Below are positions 40,891 through 49,721 of a stretch of 64,000 bases of DNA, piece by piece. This stretch comes from Paramesorhizobium deserti. GTDB lineage: Bacteria > Pseudomonadota > Alphaproteobacteria > Rhizobiales > Rhizobiaceae. Both the position numbers and the translations under genes were made by a program. Positions within the stretch are counted from its first letter, which is position 1. The number at the start of each line of letters is the position of its first letter. Below the pieces are notes generated by a model, which made no database searches, was not told where the DNA came from, and was given only the letters and a program-made list of their open reading frames with translations. Location of the stretch: NCBI RefSeq assembly GCF_001558695.1, contig NZ_LNTU01000040.1, forward strand, positions 62,001-126,000. Direction: 5' to 3'.

Positions 40891-42292
40891 GATAGGCCGG
40901 CAGTTCGCCCCGGCAGTGGAACGGGCCGCCTTCGCGCATGACGGTCATCAATGGATCGATATTCGTCGAGCTCTGTTTCATCATCTCGCCACGCCACTCC
41001 TCCAGCAAGCGGCTTGCATGCGCGACCATTTCGGGATGTCGGCCAGCTACATTCTCCTGCTCATGCGGATCGTCCGTCAGATTGAAGAGAGTGGTCGGCC
41101 CGAAATCCTTGTATCCGTCATGGTAGGTGCGCAGCATCAGCCAATCCGCGCCATCGCGGTTAAACCTGACGCCGCGCTGTGCCGCCCAGGCGCCCTGGCT
41201 GGTGATCAGATACTCTCGCCCTCCATCATTCCCGTCCAGCAGCGCTGCATTGAACGAACGCCCGTCCCAGATGTCGGGCACCTTGCCTCCAAGCCGCTCG
41301 ATGAGCGTGGCCGGCCAGTCGAAATGATAGTGCAGCCCCCTGTTCACGCCCCGCATCTCGTTAGCGCCCGGCCAGCGAATGATCAGCGGCACGTTGCAGG
41401 TGAACTGGTCCACCGTCTGGTGATCGGCCCAGACATTGAGCTCGCCCATATTCTCACCGTGATCCGCACCGATGACGATGATGGTCTTGTCGAAAAGACC
41501 CTGCCTTTTCAGTTCCTCGATCAGGAGGTCAACATAGCCGTCCGCATAACGGATGCCGGTATCGTATCCGTCGAACCAGGCCTTGGCCTTTTCCATGCTG
41601 TCGATCGGCGTCGGCGCGCGGGGATAAAGCGACTGTTGATCATCCTCGGTGAAACCCGTCGGCTCTAGCGGGCTGTGCGGTCCGTAACCGGCGACCCCCT
41701 TGGCAAGCACTTCTTCGGTCAACCATTGCGGTCCGGGTTCATCGGCGAACGGGTCGCCATAAGCCTCGGGCACGCGATAGGGCGTATGCGGATCCCAGAC
41801 ATTGACATGCAGGAACCAGCTTTTGTCGGAGCCGTTGCGGCGCAGCCAGTCGATTGCCTTGGGAACGACCTCATCGGCATTCTCCATCCCGACTTTTCCG
41901 GGGTTGATCACCTCGTTGAAACCGGCATACCAGTGCCAGCATCCATGCCGCTCTCCGAAACTGCTAACCGTGGCGGTATGATAGCCGAGATCGCGAAGGG
42001 CTTTCATCCAGCCATGATAGTAGAAGGTCCCCGCCCATATACGATCCGCACCTTCGTGGAAGGGTTCGCAGGCGGTTCCCCCATGACCGACGACGCCTGT
42101 CTTCATTCCGAAACGTCCACTCCACAGTGCCGTGCGCGAAGGATGGCAGGGGACGTCAGAGACATAGACATTCTCGAACCGGATGCCTTCGGCGGCGATG
42201 CTGTCGATCGCCGGCGATGTGTTCCGGTGGTATCCGTAACAACCGAGGTGATCGCGACGCAGGCTGTCTATGTCGATATAGAGAATGTTCAT
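40802..42292 (-). CDS. Sulfatase (Cys-type), predicted cytoplasmic
   Basis: 496-residue member of the alkaline-phosphatase-like sulfatase family. The maturation motif C-x-P-S-R is present as Cys49-HPSR (VPCHPSRTALWSGR), whose cysteine is converted to formylglycine. Metal ligands fit DIDS near the N-terminus and GADHGENMGE later (about residue 270). No signal peptide, so it should act in the cytoplasm on imported sulfate esters. It is the last gene of a minus-strand operon starting with another sulfatase at 46532 and including a sulfonate-type ABC importer. A formylglycine-generating enzyme is not seen in the window and must be elsewhere. The organic substrate is unknown. Confidence 0.9.
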   Translation of the reverse strand: MNILYIDIDSLRRDHLGCYGYHRNTSPAIDSIAAEGIRFENVYVSDVPCHPSRTALWSGRFGMKTGVVGHGGTACEPFHEGADRIWAGTFYYHGWMKALRDLGYHTATVSSFGERHGCWHWYAGFNEVINPGKVGMENADEVVPKAIDWLRRNGSDKSWFLHVNVWDPHTPYRVPEAYGDPFADEPGPQWLTEEVLAKGVAGYGPHSPLEPTGFTEDDQQSLYPRAPTPIDSMEKAKAWFDGYDTGIRYADGYVDLLIEELKRQGLFDKTIIVIGADHGENMGELNVWADHQTVDQFTCNVPLIIRWPGANEMRGVNRGLHYHFDWPATLIERLGGKVPDIWDGRSFNAALLDGNDGGREYLITSQGAWAAQRGVRFNRDGADWLMLRTYHDGYKDFGPTTLFNLTDDPHEQENVAGRHPEMVAHASRLLEEWRGEMMKQSSTNIDPLMTVMREGGPFHCRGELPAYLKRLRATGRAHHADALEKRHPREAHPVRR

Positions 42293-42360
42293 GGATCGTC
42301 CCTGTCAGATAATGGCAGGTATCGCCATCCGGTCGCCTCATGGCCGGTGGCGATACGAAA

Positions 42361-43338
42361 CTAATCGGCAATGAAGAGATCGACGGTATAGAATTCCTTG
42401 GGCGGCAGTGGCTTGTCGAGCTTGCCGAAGGACGTGAAGAGCTCGTTCATGCCCGAGAGCCATTTGTCGACCGTGCCGTCCCTGGTGAAACCGACAAGCT
42501 CGGCGGTGCTGAAATATTGGCCGTTGGCGGCATCCGCCTTGACGGCGTCAACCGAAACGCCAAGCAATGTCGCCGTCAATTCGATGGATTTCTCCATGTT
42601 CCTGGCGCGGAAATCCATGGCTTTCTTCAAGACGCGGAGATATTTGGCGGTAAGTTCAGGCTGTTCCGTCACCACCTCGTTGCGGGCGACCATGGCGGTC
42701 GGAAAGCTGTGCTCGGGATAGAAATCCTTGCTGCCGGCAAGTTCCTTCATATCCGGCACGTTCTTTTTGATGATCCCGATCAGCGGATACCAGATACCGG
42801 CAGCATCGATCTGTTTTGACGAAAACGCAGCCACGACGGTGCTCGGATCCATCTTGATCTGCTGGATATCGTCAACGGTCATTCCCGCCTTTTGCAGGGC
42901 GAGCCTCAACACCATGTCCCCGGAGGTGCCTTCCGGAACGCCCACTTTCTTGCCCTTCAGATCCTCCATGGAGTTGATGCCATCCTGCGCGATCACGCGA
43001 TCGGCAAAGCCGATCGAGTTGATGGCGACCACCTTCGTCTTGCCGCTCGCAGGCAGCCACAGCGCGCCCGGTCCAATATAGCCGAAATCGAGGCTACCCG
43101 CGCCCAGCGCCTGGATCTGCAGAGGACCGTTGGTAAAGACTTTCAGATCGGGAGCAAGGCCCTCAGGCTCCCAATAGCCCTGGTCCTCGGCGATCGCATA
43201 GAGACTGCCGCCGTTGAAATCAGCGATATAGCCGATGCGGACCGTCTGTTGATCGGCGCGGGCACCGCCGCCACCAAATGCAAGTCCTGCGGCTGCCAGG
43301 GAAGTACCTGCCACGAATTGTCGTCTGGTGATGCGCAT
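42361..43338 (-). CDS. Sulfonate/nitrate/taurine-type ABC transporter substrate-binding protein
   Basis: 325-residue binding protein of the SsuA/TauA/NMT1 type. The N-terminus MRITRRQFVAGTSLAAAGLAF carries an Arg-Arg pair and hydrophobic core of a Tat-like signal, cleaved near GARA. Mature text such as VRIGYIADFNGGSLYAIAEDQGYW and DLKGKKVGVPEGTSGDMVLRLAL is typical. It lies 69 bp upstream of the sulfatase at 40802 in transcription order after the ATPase. Its ligand may be a sulfate ester rather than a sulfonate, because no monooxygenase such as SsuD is encoded here. Confidence 0.9.
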   Translation of the reverse strand: MRITRRQFVAGTSLAAAGLAFGGGGARADQQTVRIGYIADFNGGSLYAIAEDQGYWEPEGLAPDLKVFTNGPLQIQALGAGSLDFGYIGPGALWLPASGKTKVVAINSIGFADRVIAQDGINSMEDLKGKKVGVPEGTSGDMVLRLALQKAGMTVDDIQQIKMDPSTVVAAFSSKQIDAAGIWYPLIGIIKKNVPDMKELAGSKDFYPEHSFPTAMVARNEVVTEQPELTAKYLRVLKKAMDFRARNMEKSIELTATLLGVSVDAVKADAANGQYFSTAELVGFTRDGTVDKWLSGMNELFTSFGKLDKPLPPKEFYTVDLFIAD

Positions 43339-43339
43339 T

Positions 43340-44140
43340 TCAGTTCTCCTCCAAAGCTTTTTGTTCTGTCTGAGATGCATGCTGGTGATAAACCTCATGC
43401 CAGACGCTGTTGCGAATGGCGGCGAACTCAGGTGACAGCCGGATTGCTTCGTTACGCGGATAAGGCAGGCCGACGTCGATAATCCGATGCAATCTGCCGG
43501 GCTTTGCCGCCATGACGATGACCCTGTTGGCGAGATAGACGGCCTCATCGACATCATGGGTGATGAACATGACCGTCCGCCGCTCCCTGCTCCATGTGCT
43601 CAGAAGCTGGTCCTGCAGCTGCACGCGGGTCAGCGCATCCAGCGCACCGAAAGGCTCGTCCATCAGCAGGATTTTTGGGTTGACCGCGTAAGCGCGGGCG
43701 ATCGCGCAGCGCTGCTTCATCCCGCCCGAGAGCATTTTCGGCAGGGCATCGGCGAAGCGCGACAAGCCCACCAGCTCGATGAAGTGATCCGCGGTTCTCT
43801 TCCGCTCCGCACGTTCCACGCCAGCGATCTTCAGCCCGAACTCGACATTTTCCTGAACGGTCAGCCAGGGGAAAAGCGCATATTGCTGGAATATGACGCC
43901 GCGCTCCGGTCCCGGACCAGAAACCTCGACCCCATCCACCAGAACTGCTCCGGCGCTGGGTTTCATCAGGCCCGCCGCGATGTTCATGGCCGTCGATTTG
44001 CCGCAGCCGGACGGGCCGACGACGGTGACGAATTCCCCATCGGCTATGTCGAGCGACAGGCGATCGAGGGCAAGAAATGCCTCACCATGTCCGAGGTCGA
44101 ACTGACGCGATACGCCCTGAAAGGAGATCTTCGGCTTCAT
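43340..44140 (-). CDS. Sulfonate/nitrate/taurine-type ABC transporter ATPase
   Basis: 266-residue ATPase of the SsuB/TauB family. Walker [10 protein letters not shown] (about residues 41-49), signature LSGGMKQR, Walker [13 protein letters not shown] and the H-loop [13 protein letters not shown] are all intact. The start at 44140 overlaps the permease stop by ATGA. It ends 1 bp before the binding-protein start. It is standard in length and motif content and supplies energy to permease 44137-44985. Confidence 0.94.
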   Translation of the reverse strand: MKPKISFQGVSRQFDLGHGEAFLALDRLSLDIADGEFVTVVGPSGCGKSTAMNIAAGLMKPSAGAVLVDGVEVSGPGPERGVIFQQYALFPWLTVQENVEFGLKIAGVERAERKRTADHFIELVGLSRFADALPKMLSGGMKQRCAIARAYAVNPKILLMDEPFGALDALTRVQLQDQLLSTWSRERRTVMFITHDVDEAVYLANRVIVMAAKPGRLHRIIDVGLPYPRNEAIRLSPEFAAIRNSVWHEVYHQHASQTEQKALEEN

Positions 44141-44985
44141 ACGCGCTCCTGCCATATCGTGAGTTTGCGCTCGGCAAAAAGCAGGAAGCGATCCATGATC
44201 AAACCGAGAATGCCGATGACGATGAGGCTGACGAAGATCGTCGGCAGATCGTAATAGAGCTGCGCCTGCTGCATGCGGAATCCAAGACCCGATTGCGCGG
44301 CGATCAGTTCGGCCGCCACCACGGTCGCCCAGGAGGAGCCAAGGCCGATCCGGATGCCGACGAGGATGAAGGGTGTCGATGCCGGTATGATGACGCGCCA
44401 GAAGATGGTGCCGTCCTTTGCGCCCAGCACCCGCGCGGCATTGATCAGCGTCTTGTCGACGCTGATCACGCCCTGATAGGTCGCGACCACGCTCGACAGG
44501 AACGAAGCCAGAAAGATGACGAATATCTTCGGCGCCTCGTCTATCCCCATGGTGACGATCGCAAGGGGAATGACGGCGAGCGGCGGTATCATGCGAAAGA
44601 ACTGGACGTAGGGCTCGATCAGCCCGCGCGCCACCTTGTACCACCCCATCAGAAACCCGACGGGGATGGCAAGGACTACCCCGAGGAGAAAGCCCGTCAG
44701 AACGCGCCTCAGGCTTGCGAATATATCGACCGGCAACTGGCCGCTGCGGACGAGATCAACAGCCCGGGAAAAGACTTCCCCCGGTCCAGGCAGGCCGACG
44801 ACCCCGAAATGGGTGACAAGCGCCCAGCCGGCAAGCCCGACAGCAAAGGCGCCGCCATTGAGCGCCAGCAATGCCGGATCGGGAAAATATCTCCACAGGC
44901 TTTTCGCCATGGGCCGTTGCCCTCTCGATTGCGCGCGTGCCAGCTTTGCCGGCGCCACCGCGCTATTGATGTGCCCCTCGGTCAT
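44137..44985 (-). CDS. Sulfonate/nitrate/taurine-type ABC transporter permease
   Basis: 282-residue permease of the SsuC/TauC type with about six hydrophobic segments. The EAA-like loop reads [22 protein letters not shown], the usual contact to the ATPase. The ATG at 44985 overlaps the upstream sulfatase stop (ATGA), so I chose it over the internal MAKSLW start, which would give 256 residues. Translational coupling ties the importer to the sulfatase. Position in the operon is second, after the sulfatase at 46532. Confidence 0.9.
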   Translation of the reverse strand: MTEGHINSAVAPAKLARAQSRGQRPMAKSLWRYFPDPALLALNGGAFAVGLAGWALVTHFGVVGLPGPGEVFSRAVDLVRSGQLPVDIFASLRRVLTGFLLGVVLAIPVGFLMGWYKVARGLIEPYVQFFRMIPPLAVIPLAIVTMGIDEAPKIFVIFLASFLSSVVATYQGVISVDKTLINAARVLGAKDGTIFWRVIIPASTPFILVGIRIGLGSSWATVVAAELIAAQSGLGFRMQQAQLYYDLPTIFVSLIVIGILGLIMDRFLLFAERKLTIWQERV

Positions 44986-46532
44986 GCGTGGGCCACCCGA
45001 GGCATCTTCATCGGCTCCGAACGCATCAGGCCCTGCAGCATTTCGTGCGTAAGCTCCTGTTTGAGCCCGGCCATCCGCGGTTCGTTCCAAAGATTATTGA
45101 TTTCGGCTGGATCCTCCTCAAGATCGAATATTTCGCCATATGGGCCTTCTTTATAAACCGTGATCTTATAGCGGCCGTTCACATAGGAAATCAGGTGCGG
45201 CATGCCGGGATTGTGCCGGTTCTCGCACAGAATGAAGTCACGCGCGCGTTCTTCCCTCCCGGTCCAGACGCCATGTTGGGAAACGCCCTGCAGGCCTGCC
45301 GCCTGATCGCCGAGCCCCACGGCTTTGAGAACCGTCGGCGTAAAATCGACCAGGCTCTGCAGGGCATCGCTGACAACGCCGGCGGGCACCGTGCCCGGCT
45401 GGCGCACAATCATCGGAATGCGCAGCATGTCCTCGTAGTGGAACGGCCCCTTGGCCACGAGCCCGTGCTGACCAAGAAAATGACCGTGATCGGTGGAAAA
45501 GACCACCAGGGTATTCTCGGCCATGCCCAGTGCATCCAGCCTGTCGAGGATCCGGCCGATCTCCTGGTCGAGAAAGCTCATCATGCCATAATAGACCGCC
45601 ATGTCATTTTTCAGCTCGTCGACGGGGTAGAGGTGGCTGTCGCAGCCATGCGCCTCGAACGGCTTGTGCCAGGCGCGGAAGTCCGGCGAAACCTCCTGGG
45701 TCATGCGGAAATGCGGCGGGTTCCTGTCGTGTTCGCCCGGCACCAGCGCTCCCGGCTCCATATCGGCGGGATCATACATCGAGGCCCAGGGTTCACTCAC
45801 CGCATAGGGCGGGTGTGGATCATGGAAGCTGGTCCACAGGAAGAACGGCGCATCATCTCTGGAGCGCTCGTCGAGATAAGCGAGAGACCGTTCTCCGGTC
45901 CAGCGTGTATAGTGCAAGTCCTGCGGCAGCTTCCACGAGCGGTCGCGGCGGGCCCAGTAGGGATGGTCCGCAAAGGTGGTCGGCGCCATGCGGGATTTCG
46001 CCCCGGCGACGGGCTGGAAATATTCCTGCCAATCCGCCAGACCATGCTCTTCGAGCCAGATGGCGTAGTGCTGGCCGACATGTTTTTCGTCCGCATGGTT
46101 GCGGGCCAGTTCTACATGCTGAAAACCATACCACTGATCCCTGAAGGCGCGCCAGAAATCGAGATCACGCAGGGTCGGATGCGCCTCGATCGAGGGACTC
46201 TCAACCGTCGAGACCAGCGGCTGGAAATGCGCTTTTCCGATGAGGCCGGTGTTGTACCCGACCCTTGTCAGCCTTTCGCCGATCGTCGGGACATCTTCGG
46301 GCAATTTGACGCCGATCGTCCACGCGCCGTGATGCGACGGATAGAGCCCGGTAATGATGCTTCCGCGTGACGGCGTGCAGACGGGGCTCGGACAATAGGC
46401 GCGCTCGAAACGCATGCCTTCCCGGCAAAGGCGGTCCAGATTGGGCGTGCGGATCTTGTCGTTGAGCACGCCAAGCGTCGAATAATGCTGCTGATCCGTT
46501 GTGATGAGAAGAATATTCAGCGGTTTCGGCAC
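44982..46532 (-). CDS. Sulfatase (Cys-type), first gene of the importer operon
   Basis: 516-residue sulfatase. The C-x-P-S-R motif is Cys52-TPSR ([14 protein letters not shown]), and metal ligands are visible in ITTDQQ and [13 protein letters not shown]. No signal peptide. It resembles choline-sulfatase-like and arylsulfatase-like family members and differs clearly from the second sulfatase at 40802. The gene is divergent from a LysR regulator and starts the operon sulfatase, permease, ATPase, binding protein, sulfatase. This suggests uptake of sulfate esters, then cytoplasmic desulfation by two enzymes of different specificity. The substrate class is inference. Confidence 0.9.
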   Translation of the reverse strand: MPKPLNILLITTDQQHYSTLGVLNDKIRTPNLDRLCREGMRFERAYCPSPVCTPSRGSIITGLYPSHHGAWTIGVKLPEDVPTIGERLTRVGYNTGLIGKAHFQPLVSTVESPSIEAHPTLRDLDFWRAFRDQWYGFQHVELARNHADEKHVGQHYAIWLEEHGLADWQEYFQPVAGAKSRMAPTTFADHPYWARRDRSWKLPQDLHYTRWTGERSLAYLDERSRDDAPFFLWTSFHDPHPPYAVSEPWASMYDPADMEPGALVPGEHDRNPPHFRMTQEVSPDFRAWHKPFEAHGCDSHLYPVDELKNDMAVYYGMMSFLDQEIGRILDRLDALGMAENTLVVFSTDHGHFLGQHGLVAKGPFHYEDMLRIPMIVRQPGTVPAGVVSDALQSLVDFTPTVLKAVGLGDQAAGLQGVSQHGVWTGREERARDFILCENRHNPGMPHLISYVNGRYKITVYKEGPYGEIFDLEEDPAEINNLWNEPRMAGLKQELTHEMLQGLMRSEPMKMPRVAHA

Positions 46533-46661
46533 GCCTTGCTCCAGCTTGCCAGCGTTCCGGCCGGCTAATGTTCAACATCGGATTGGATTTGCCGACCACG
46601 CGCCAAGAAGCGCCTCTCCCGACCACTACGCGCCATCCTCCCAAATGGCCCTCCCGCGTTT

Positions 46662-46719
46662 CGGCATTTGATTTTTGTCAGCATTCCGCGATTATGTACA
46701 ATGCCGAGAAGTACGGAAT
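46662..46719. promoter_or_regulatory. Nested inverted repeats in the LysR/sulfatase divergent region
   Basis: CGGCAT (46662-46667) is the reverse complement of ATGCCG (46701-46706), and ATTCCG (46683-46688) of CGGAAT (46714-46719). They lie between the sulfatase start (46532) and the LysR start (46740), so they are candidate sites for autoregulation and activation. The arms are only 6 bp and could be chance. Confidence 0.4.
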
Positions 46720-46739
46720 TGATAAGAAAAGCTGATCGC

Positions 46740-47675
46740 ATGTTTGAACGGTTGCCGGATTTGAAGCGTATGCTTGTTATTGCAGAATGCGGCAACCTGC
46801 ACGCAGCAGCGCAGCGCCTGAATATCACCCAGCCCGCGCTGACCCGCTCCTTGCAACTGCTGGAAGAGCAGTTCGGCGGCAAGCTGTTCCTGCGCCAGCC
46901 GCGTGGTGTGACACTGACGCAGTTCGGCGAACATGTCGTCAATCACACCAAGCACATCCTGCGCGAATGCCAGGTCGCCGAAGCGGAACTCGGTACGCTC
47001 CTGCAGGGCGAGGCCGGCACGCTGAAGATGGCGGCCGCCCCCGTCTGGGTCTCTTATCTGCTGCCGCCGGCGATCGTGGCCGCGCAGAAGCGCTATCCCG
47101 CCATGCAGATCCACCTGCTCTCGATGGATTACGCCGATGCGATGCCGCGCCTCAGGAATGGCGATCTCGATATCTTCTGCGGTGGTTTCACAAGCGAGGA
47201 GATGCTGCCGTCATTTCTCGCGCGCAAAAGATTCTTTCAGGCACGGATGCATGTCATTTGCCGGCAGGATCATCCGATATTGCGGGAATCGCCGAAGGAT
47301 CTGGAAAAGCTGCTCGATTATCCCTGGCTTTCCTATCAGAACGACTGGGGCTATCTCGATCTCGCGATGGAACGCATCGAGGCCAGGACTGGCCGGCGCA
47401 AGAGCGCTTCGGTCTTCTGCGAAACGATCATCGCGGCGCTGATCATGATACAAGAAGGCGATTACCTCTCCTATCTGCCCGACAATTTCATGCGCATCGT
47501 GCCCGGCTTCAATTTGCGTACGGTCGCCGTCGATATGCCCGGCGACACGTTCCACTCCGGCATCATTTTCCGGCGCAGCCTGGAGCAGAATCGCGCCTTT
47601 CAAACGGTGGTCGCTGTCGTCGACGAAATGATCAAAAGGAAAATGGACCCGGGAACGCGAGGGTTTTCGCTTTAA
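46740..47675 (+). CDS. LysR-family transcriptional regulator
   Basis: 311-residue regulator with an N-terminal LysR winged helix-turn-helix (GNLHAAAQRLNITQPALTRSLQLLEEQFG, about residues 17-46) and a periplasmic-binding-like co-inducer domain (GTLKMAAAPVWVSYLLPPAI, then NGDLDIFCGG). The ATG at 46740 agrees with the family N-terminus. It is divergent from the sulfatase/importer operon, which it most likely regulates in response to an organosulfur ligand. CysB or Cbl-type control of sulfur use is an analogy only. Confidence 0.92.
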   Translation: MFERLPDLKRMLVIAECGNLHAAAQRLNITQPALTRSLQLLEEQFGGKLFLRQPRGVTLTQFGEHVVNHTKHILRECQVAEAELGTLLQGEAGTLKMAAAPVWVSYLLPPAIVAAQKRYPAMQIHLLSMDYADAMPRLRNGDLDIFCGGFTSEEMLPSFLARKRFFQARMHVICRQDHPILRESPKDLEKLLDYPWLSYQNDWGYLDLAMERIEARTGRRKSASVFCETIIAALIMIQEGDYLSYLPDNFMRIVPGFNLRTVAVDMPGDTFHSGIIFRRSLEQNRAFQTVVAVVDEMIKRKMDPGTRGFSL

Positions 47676-47872
47676 TCACGTAACGACCGGCCGCCGGCCA
47701 AGCCGAAGCGGCTTGCTCCCAATTGTCTCGTCGAGAGGGCCTGCAATCTCGATCCCAGGCAGACGGTTCGTCGTGAGCGCCATCAGACGCAAATAGGTCA
47801 ACAATTTTACTGGAAATCTGCATGCGGTTTCTAAATAATAGTGCAGCACTTATTCAAAAAGGTTACTCACTC
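47676..47872. other. 197-bp intergenic region
   Basis: Between the LysR gene and the toxin-antitoxin pair. It has a short AAGCCG-AAG-CGGCTT hairpin (47700-47714) without a T-run. Otherwise no feature was recognised. Confidence 0.35.
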
Positions 47873-48352
47873 ATGCCGCGCAATCATACTCCACCCGACA
47901 CCATCGACGGAAAAGCCGTCAAGAGCCTCGTGGATGCACACGCAATCGAGAGTGCGATCGTGCTCGGCCAGCCTGGCGGATGGGCCGTACTGGTGCGCTA
48001 TGGAACCAACGAACGCGCCGTGTCCGCGCAACGGGAACGGCGGCCGCGTCTGTGGCGAAACCTCAACACGGCTGCTGCTTTCGTGCGTGATGAGCTTAGG
48101 GTTTCGCGCTTCGAGGTCGATACAGCCGACTACGATCCCGAGGCGATCGAGCGCAAACGCCCTGACCAGGCCGAACGGCTTCGCCGGCAACGCGAGGCTG
48201 CTGAGCATGATGCGTGGTTCCGCTCCGAAGTGGGGGGGACGTTGGATGGCATTGCGAATGGCACGGTCGGTTTCGTGTCCGACGAGGACCACCGAAAGCG
48301 CTGGCAGAAAAAGCGTGCTGAGTTGCTGGCTCGCGCCAGGCGAGCCAGATGA
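47873..48352 (+). CDS. Putative antitoxin partner of the ParE-like toxin
   Basis: 159-residue hydrophilic protein, rich in Arg and Glu in its C-terminal half (IERKRPDQAERLRRQREAAEH). Its N-terminal part includes DTIDGKAVKSLVDAHAIESA and an APPGGWAV-like stretch. It overlaps the toxin gene by ATGA, the normal antitoxin-toxin order. It is longer than ParD or RelB antitoxins and shows no clear ribbon-helix-helix, so it belongs to another group; partition/antitoxin-like proteins of this look occur on rhizobial plasmids. The ATG at 47873 was preferred; an upstream ATG at 47822 is possible. Function is inferred from gene order. Confidence 0.6.
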   Translation: MPRNHTPPDTIDGKAVKSLVDAHAIESAIVLGQPGGWAVLVRYGTNERAVSAQRERRPRLWRNLNTAAAFVRDELRVSRFEVDTADYDPEAIERKRPDQAERLRRQREAAEHDAWFRSEVGGTLDGIANGTVGFVSDEDHRKRWQKKRAELLARARRAR

Positions 48353-48633
48353 AGCGGCTCGTCTGGTCCGAAGACGCCGAAACCGATCTTGATGCTATCA
48401 CCAACTACATCGCACGCGACGACGTGATAGCGGCGATCGGTATGCGTGACGAGATTGAAGGGCAGATCGAGAGGCTGCGGGAATTCCCCCTTTCTGGGAG
48501 GGAAGGGCGCGTCGAGGGTACGCGCGAACTGGTGGTGACGCACACACCGTTCATCGTCGTCTACATTATGGGCGACGCCGTTCAGATTGTTCGTGTCCTT
48601 CACGGCGCACAACAATGGCCACCGCGCGCTTAG
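48349..48633 (+). CDS. ParE/RelE-family toxin
   Basis: 94-residue toxin of the RelE/ParE superfamily: LVWSEDAETDLDAITNYIARDD at the start, the helix with LREFPLSGREGRVEGTRELVV, and TPFIVVYIMGDAVQIVRVLHGAQQWP at the end are hallmark segments. The pattern fits ParE (gyrase target) better than RelE, but this cannot be proved by eye. It starts inside the stop of the preceding gene. Such pairs often stabilise plasmids or islands. Confidence 0.85.
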   Translation: MKRLVWSEDAETDLDAITNYIARDDVIAAIGMRDEIEGQIERLREFPLSGREGRVEGTRELVVTHTPFIVVYIMGDAVQIVRVLHGAQQWPPRA

Positions 48634-49195
48634 TTGAAGACCTGCACGATGCCCTTATGCCCGCGACATTGAGCGTAGCGGCGAGCTATCATGCCACATT
48701 CCGTGAAATGCAGAAACGCGCGGAAGTAAGCCGATATAGAGTTTCACCGAACTGCCTATGACTTGGTCGCCTCTAGCCGTAGCTTGAAAGCTTCGTCCTT
48801 GCTTGCTGCGCGACGCAGCCATGCCCGGTTGCCCGCCCGTTTGATGGCGAGATCGGCGATGTCGAGCGAATAGACGGTGCAGCCGGTGGTGGTCAAGAAC
48901 ATCAGGGTATCGCCAGCAAGATCCGCCAGCCTGACCCCGGTGCCGCGCGCGACCACCTGTCTGGTCGTGATGGCGCGGTCGAATAGCGGAGCGGATCTTG
49001 TTCTATTTACCCGCTTGACTCGTAGGGAAGGATTGAGCGGAGCGCTCCAGGTGCCCGACCCAAAACGGGAGCCTGATCGGTTAAATCATTACAAATAATT
49101 AATAAGTTAATTCATTTTGTGTTCATATTGCAGGCTAAATATTACTCGCACGCCTTCGACGGCGCATCTGAAATGAGTAATGGAGTTTTATAGCC
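48634..49195. other. 562-bp region without a supported gene; AT-rich segment at its right end
   Basis: A minus-strand reading frame (48956-48756, 66 codons) has some protein-like text (GDTLMFLTTTGCTVYSLDIADLAIKRAG) but no ribosome site or recognised family; it may be a gene fragment. From about 49081 to 49145 the sequence is much more AT-rich than its surroundings, with TTACAAATAATTAATAAG, and probably holds the promoter of the EF-hand gene at 49196. Confidence 0.4.
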
Positions 49196-49672
49196 ATGAA
49201 AGCAATTCCTTTGTATATAGCCCTTGCATCATCGATAATTCTTGCGTCACCCGCGCTTGCGCAAGAAAATGATGATGCTGACACCAGCAACTCGGCAGTT
49301 GAGTCGTCCGAATCTTCACAGAACAGCTTTGGAAAAGAGCCCGTCGATCTGGCGAAATTTTCCAGAATGGACGAGCTGAAGGCTGCTGACACGAATGGCG
49401 ACGGCACGCTTTCACGCGAGGAACTCGAAGCTCTGGCCATGAAGCGCATCGCATCGCGCGCCGCGGACCGCATGGAGCGCCGCCTCGACGTCAATGGCGA
49501 CGGCAAGGTGACGCTTGAGGAAGTGGAAAAGCAGCGAGGCAAGGAATTCGCCGCTCTCGACCGCAACGAGGACGGCAAGCTCGATCGCAAGGAATTGCGC
49601 GCCGGCAAGCGCTTTCATCACGGTGGCCACCATGACAGGCATCACATGAAGCGCATGCACCAGCCGCAGTAA
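49196..49672 (+). CDS. Secreted EF-hand calcium-binding protein
   Basis: 158-residue protein with a signal peptide (LYIALASSIILASPALAQ, cleaved near residue 23), an acidic Ser-rich linker, and three EF-hand loops. The loops start at Asp65 (DTNGDGTLSREE), Asp98 (DVNGDGKVTLEE) and Asp122 (DRNEDGKLDRKE). Each has acidic residues at positions 1, 5 and 12. The C-terminus is His-rich (HHGGHHDRHHMKRMH), which may add transition-metal binding. It is probably periplasmic. A strong terminator follows. The GlxA-type regulator is convergent. Confidence 0.85.
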   Translation: MKAIPLYIALASSIILASPALAQENDDADTSNSAVESSESSQNSFGKEPVDLAKFSRMDELKAADTNGDGTLSREELEALAMKRIASRAADRMERRLDVNGDGKVTLEEVEKQRGKEFAALDRNEDGKLDRKELRAGKRFHHGGHHDRHHMKRMHQPQ

Positions 49673-49683
49673 GCGGCGGGGGG

Positions 49684-49711
49684 AGCCCGGGCCTTCGGGC
49701 CCGGGCTTTTT
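49684..49711. terminator. Rho-independent terminator (probably bidirectional)
   Basis: AGCCCGGGCC (49684-49693) and GGCCCGGGCT pair around TTCG or a shorter loop, followed by TTTTT. The stem is almost entirely G:C with a UUCG-like loop. It lies between the convergent EF-hand and AraC-type genes. Confidence 0.85.
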
Positions 49712-49721
49712 GGTGATTACG

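Noticed and set aside
44988-46370. Plus-strand open frame of 460 codons
   Set aside because: Antisense to the sulfatase gene; the sulfatase carries the CxPSR motif and fits the operon.
48756-48956. Minus-strand 66-codon frame
   Set aside because: Some protein-like text, but no ribosome site, no family and no partner. Mentioned in the gap entry only.
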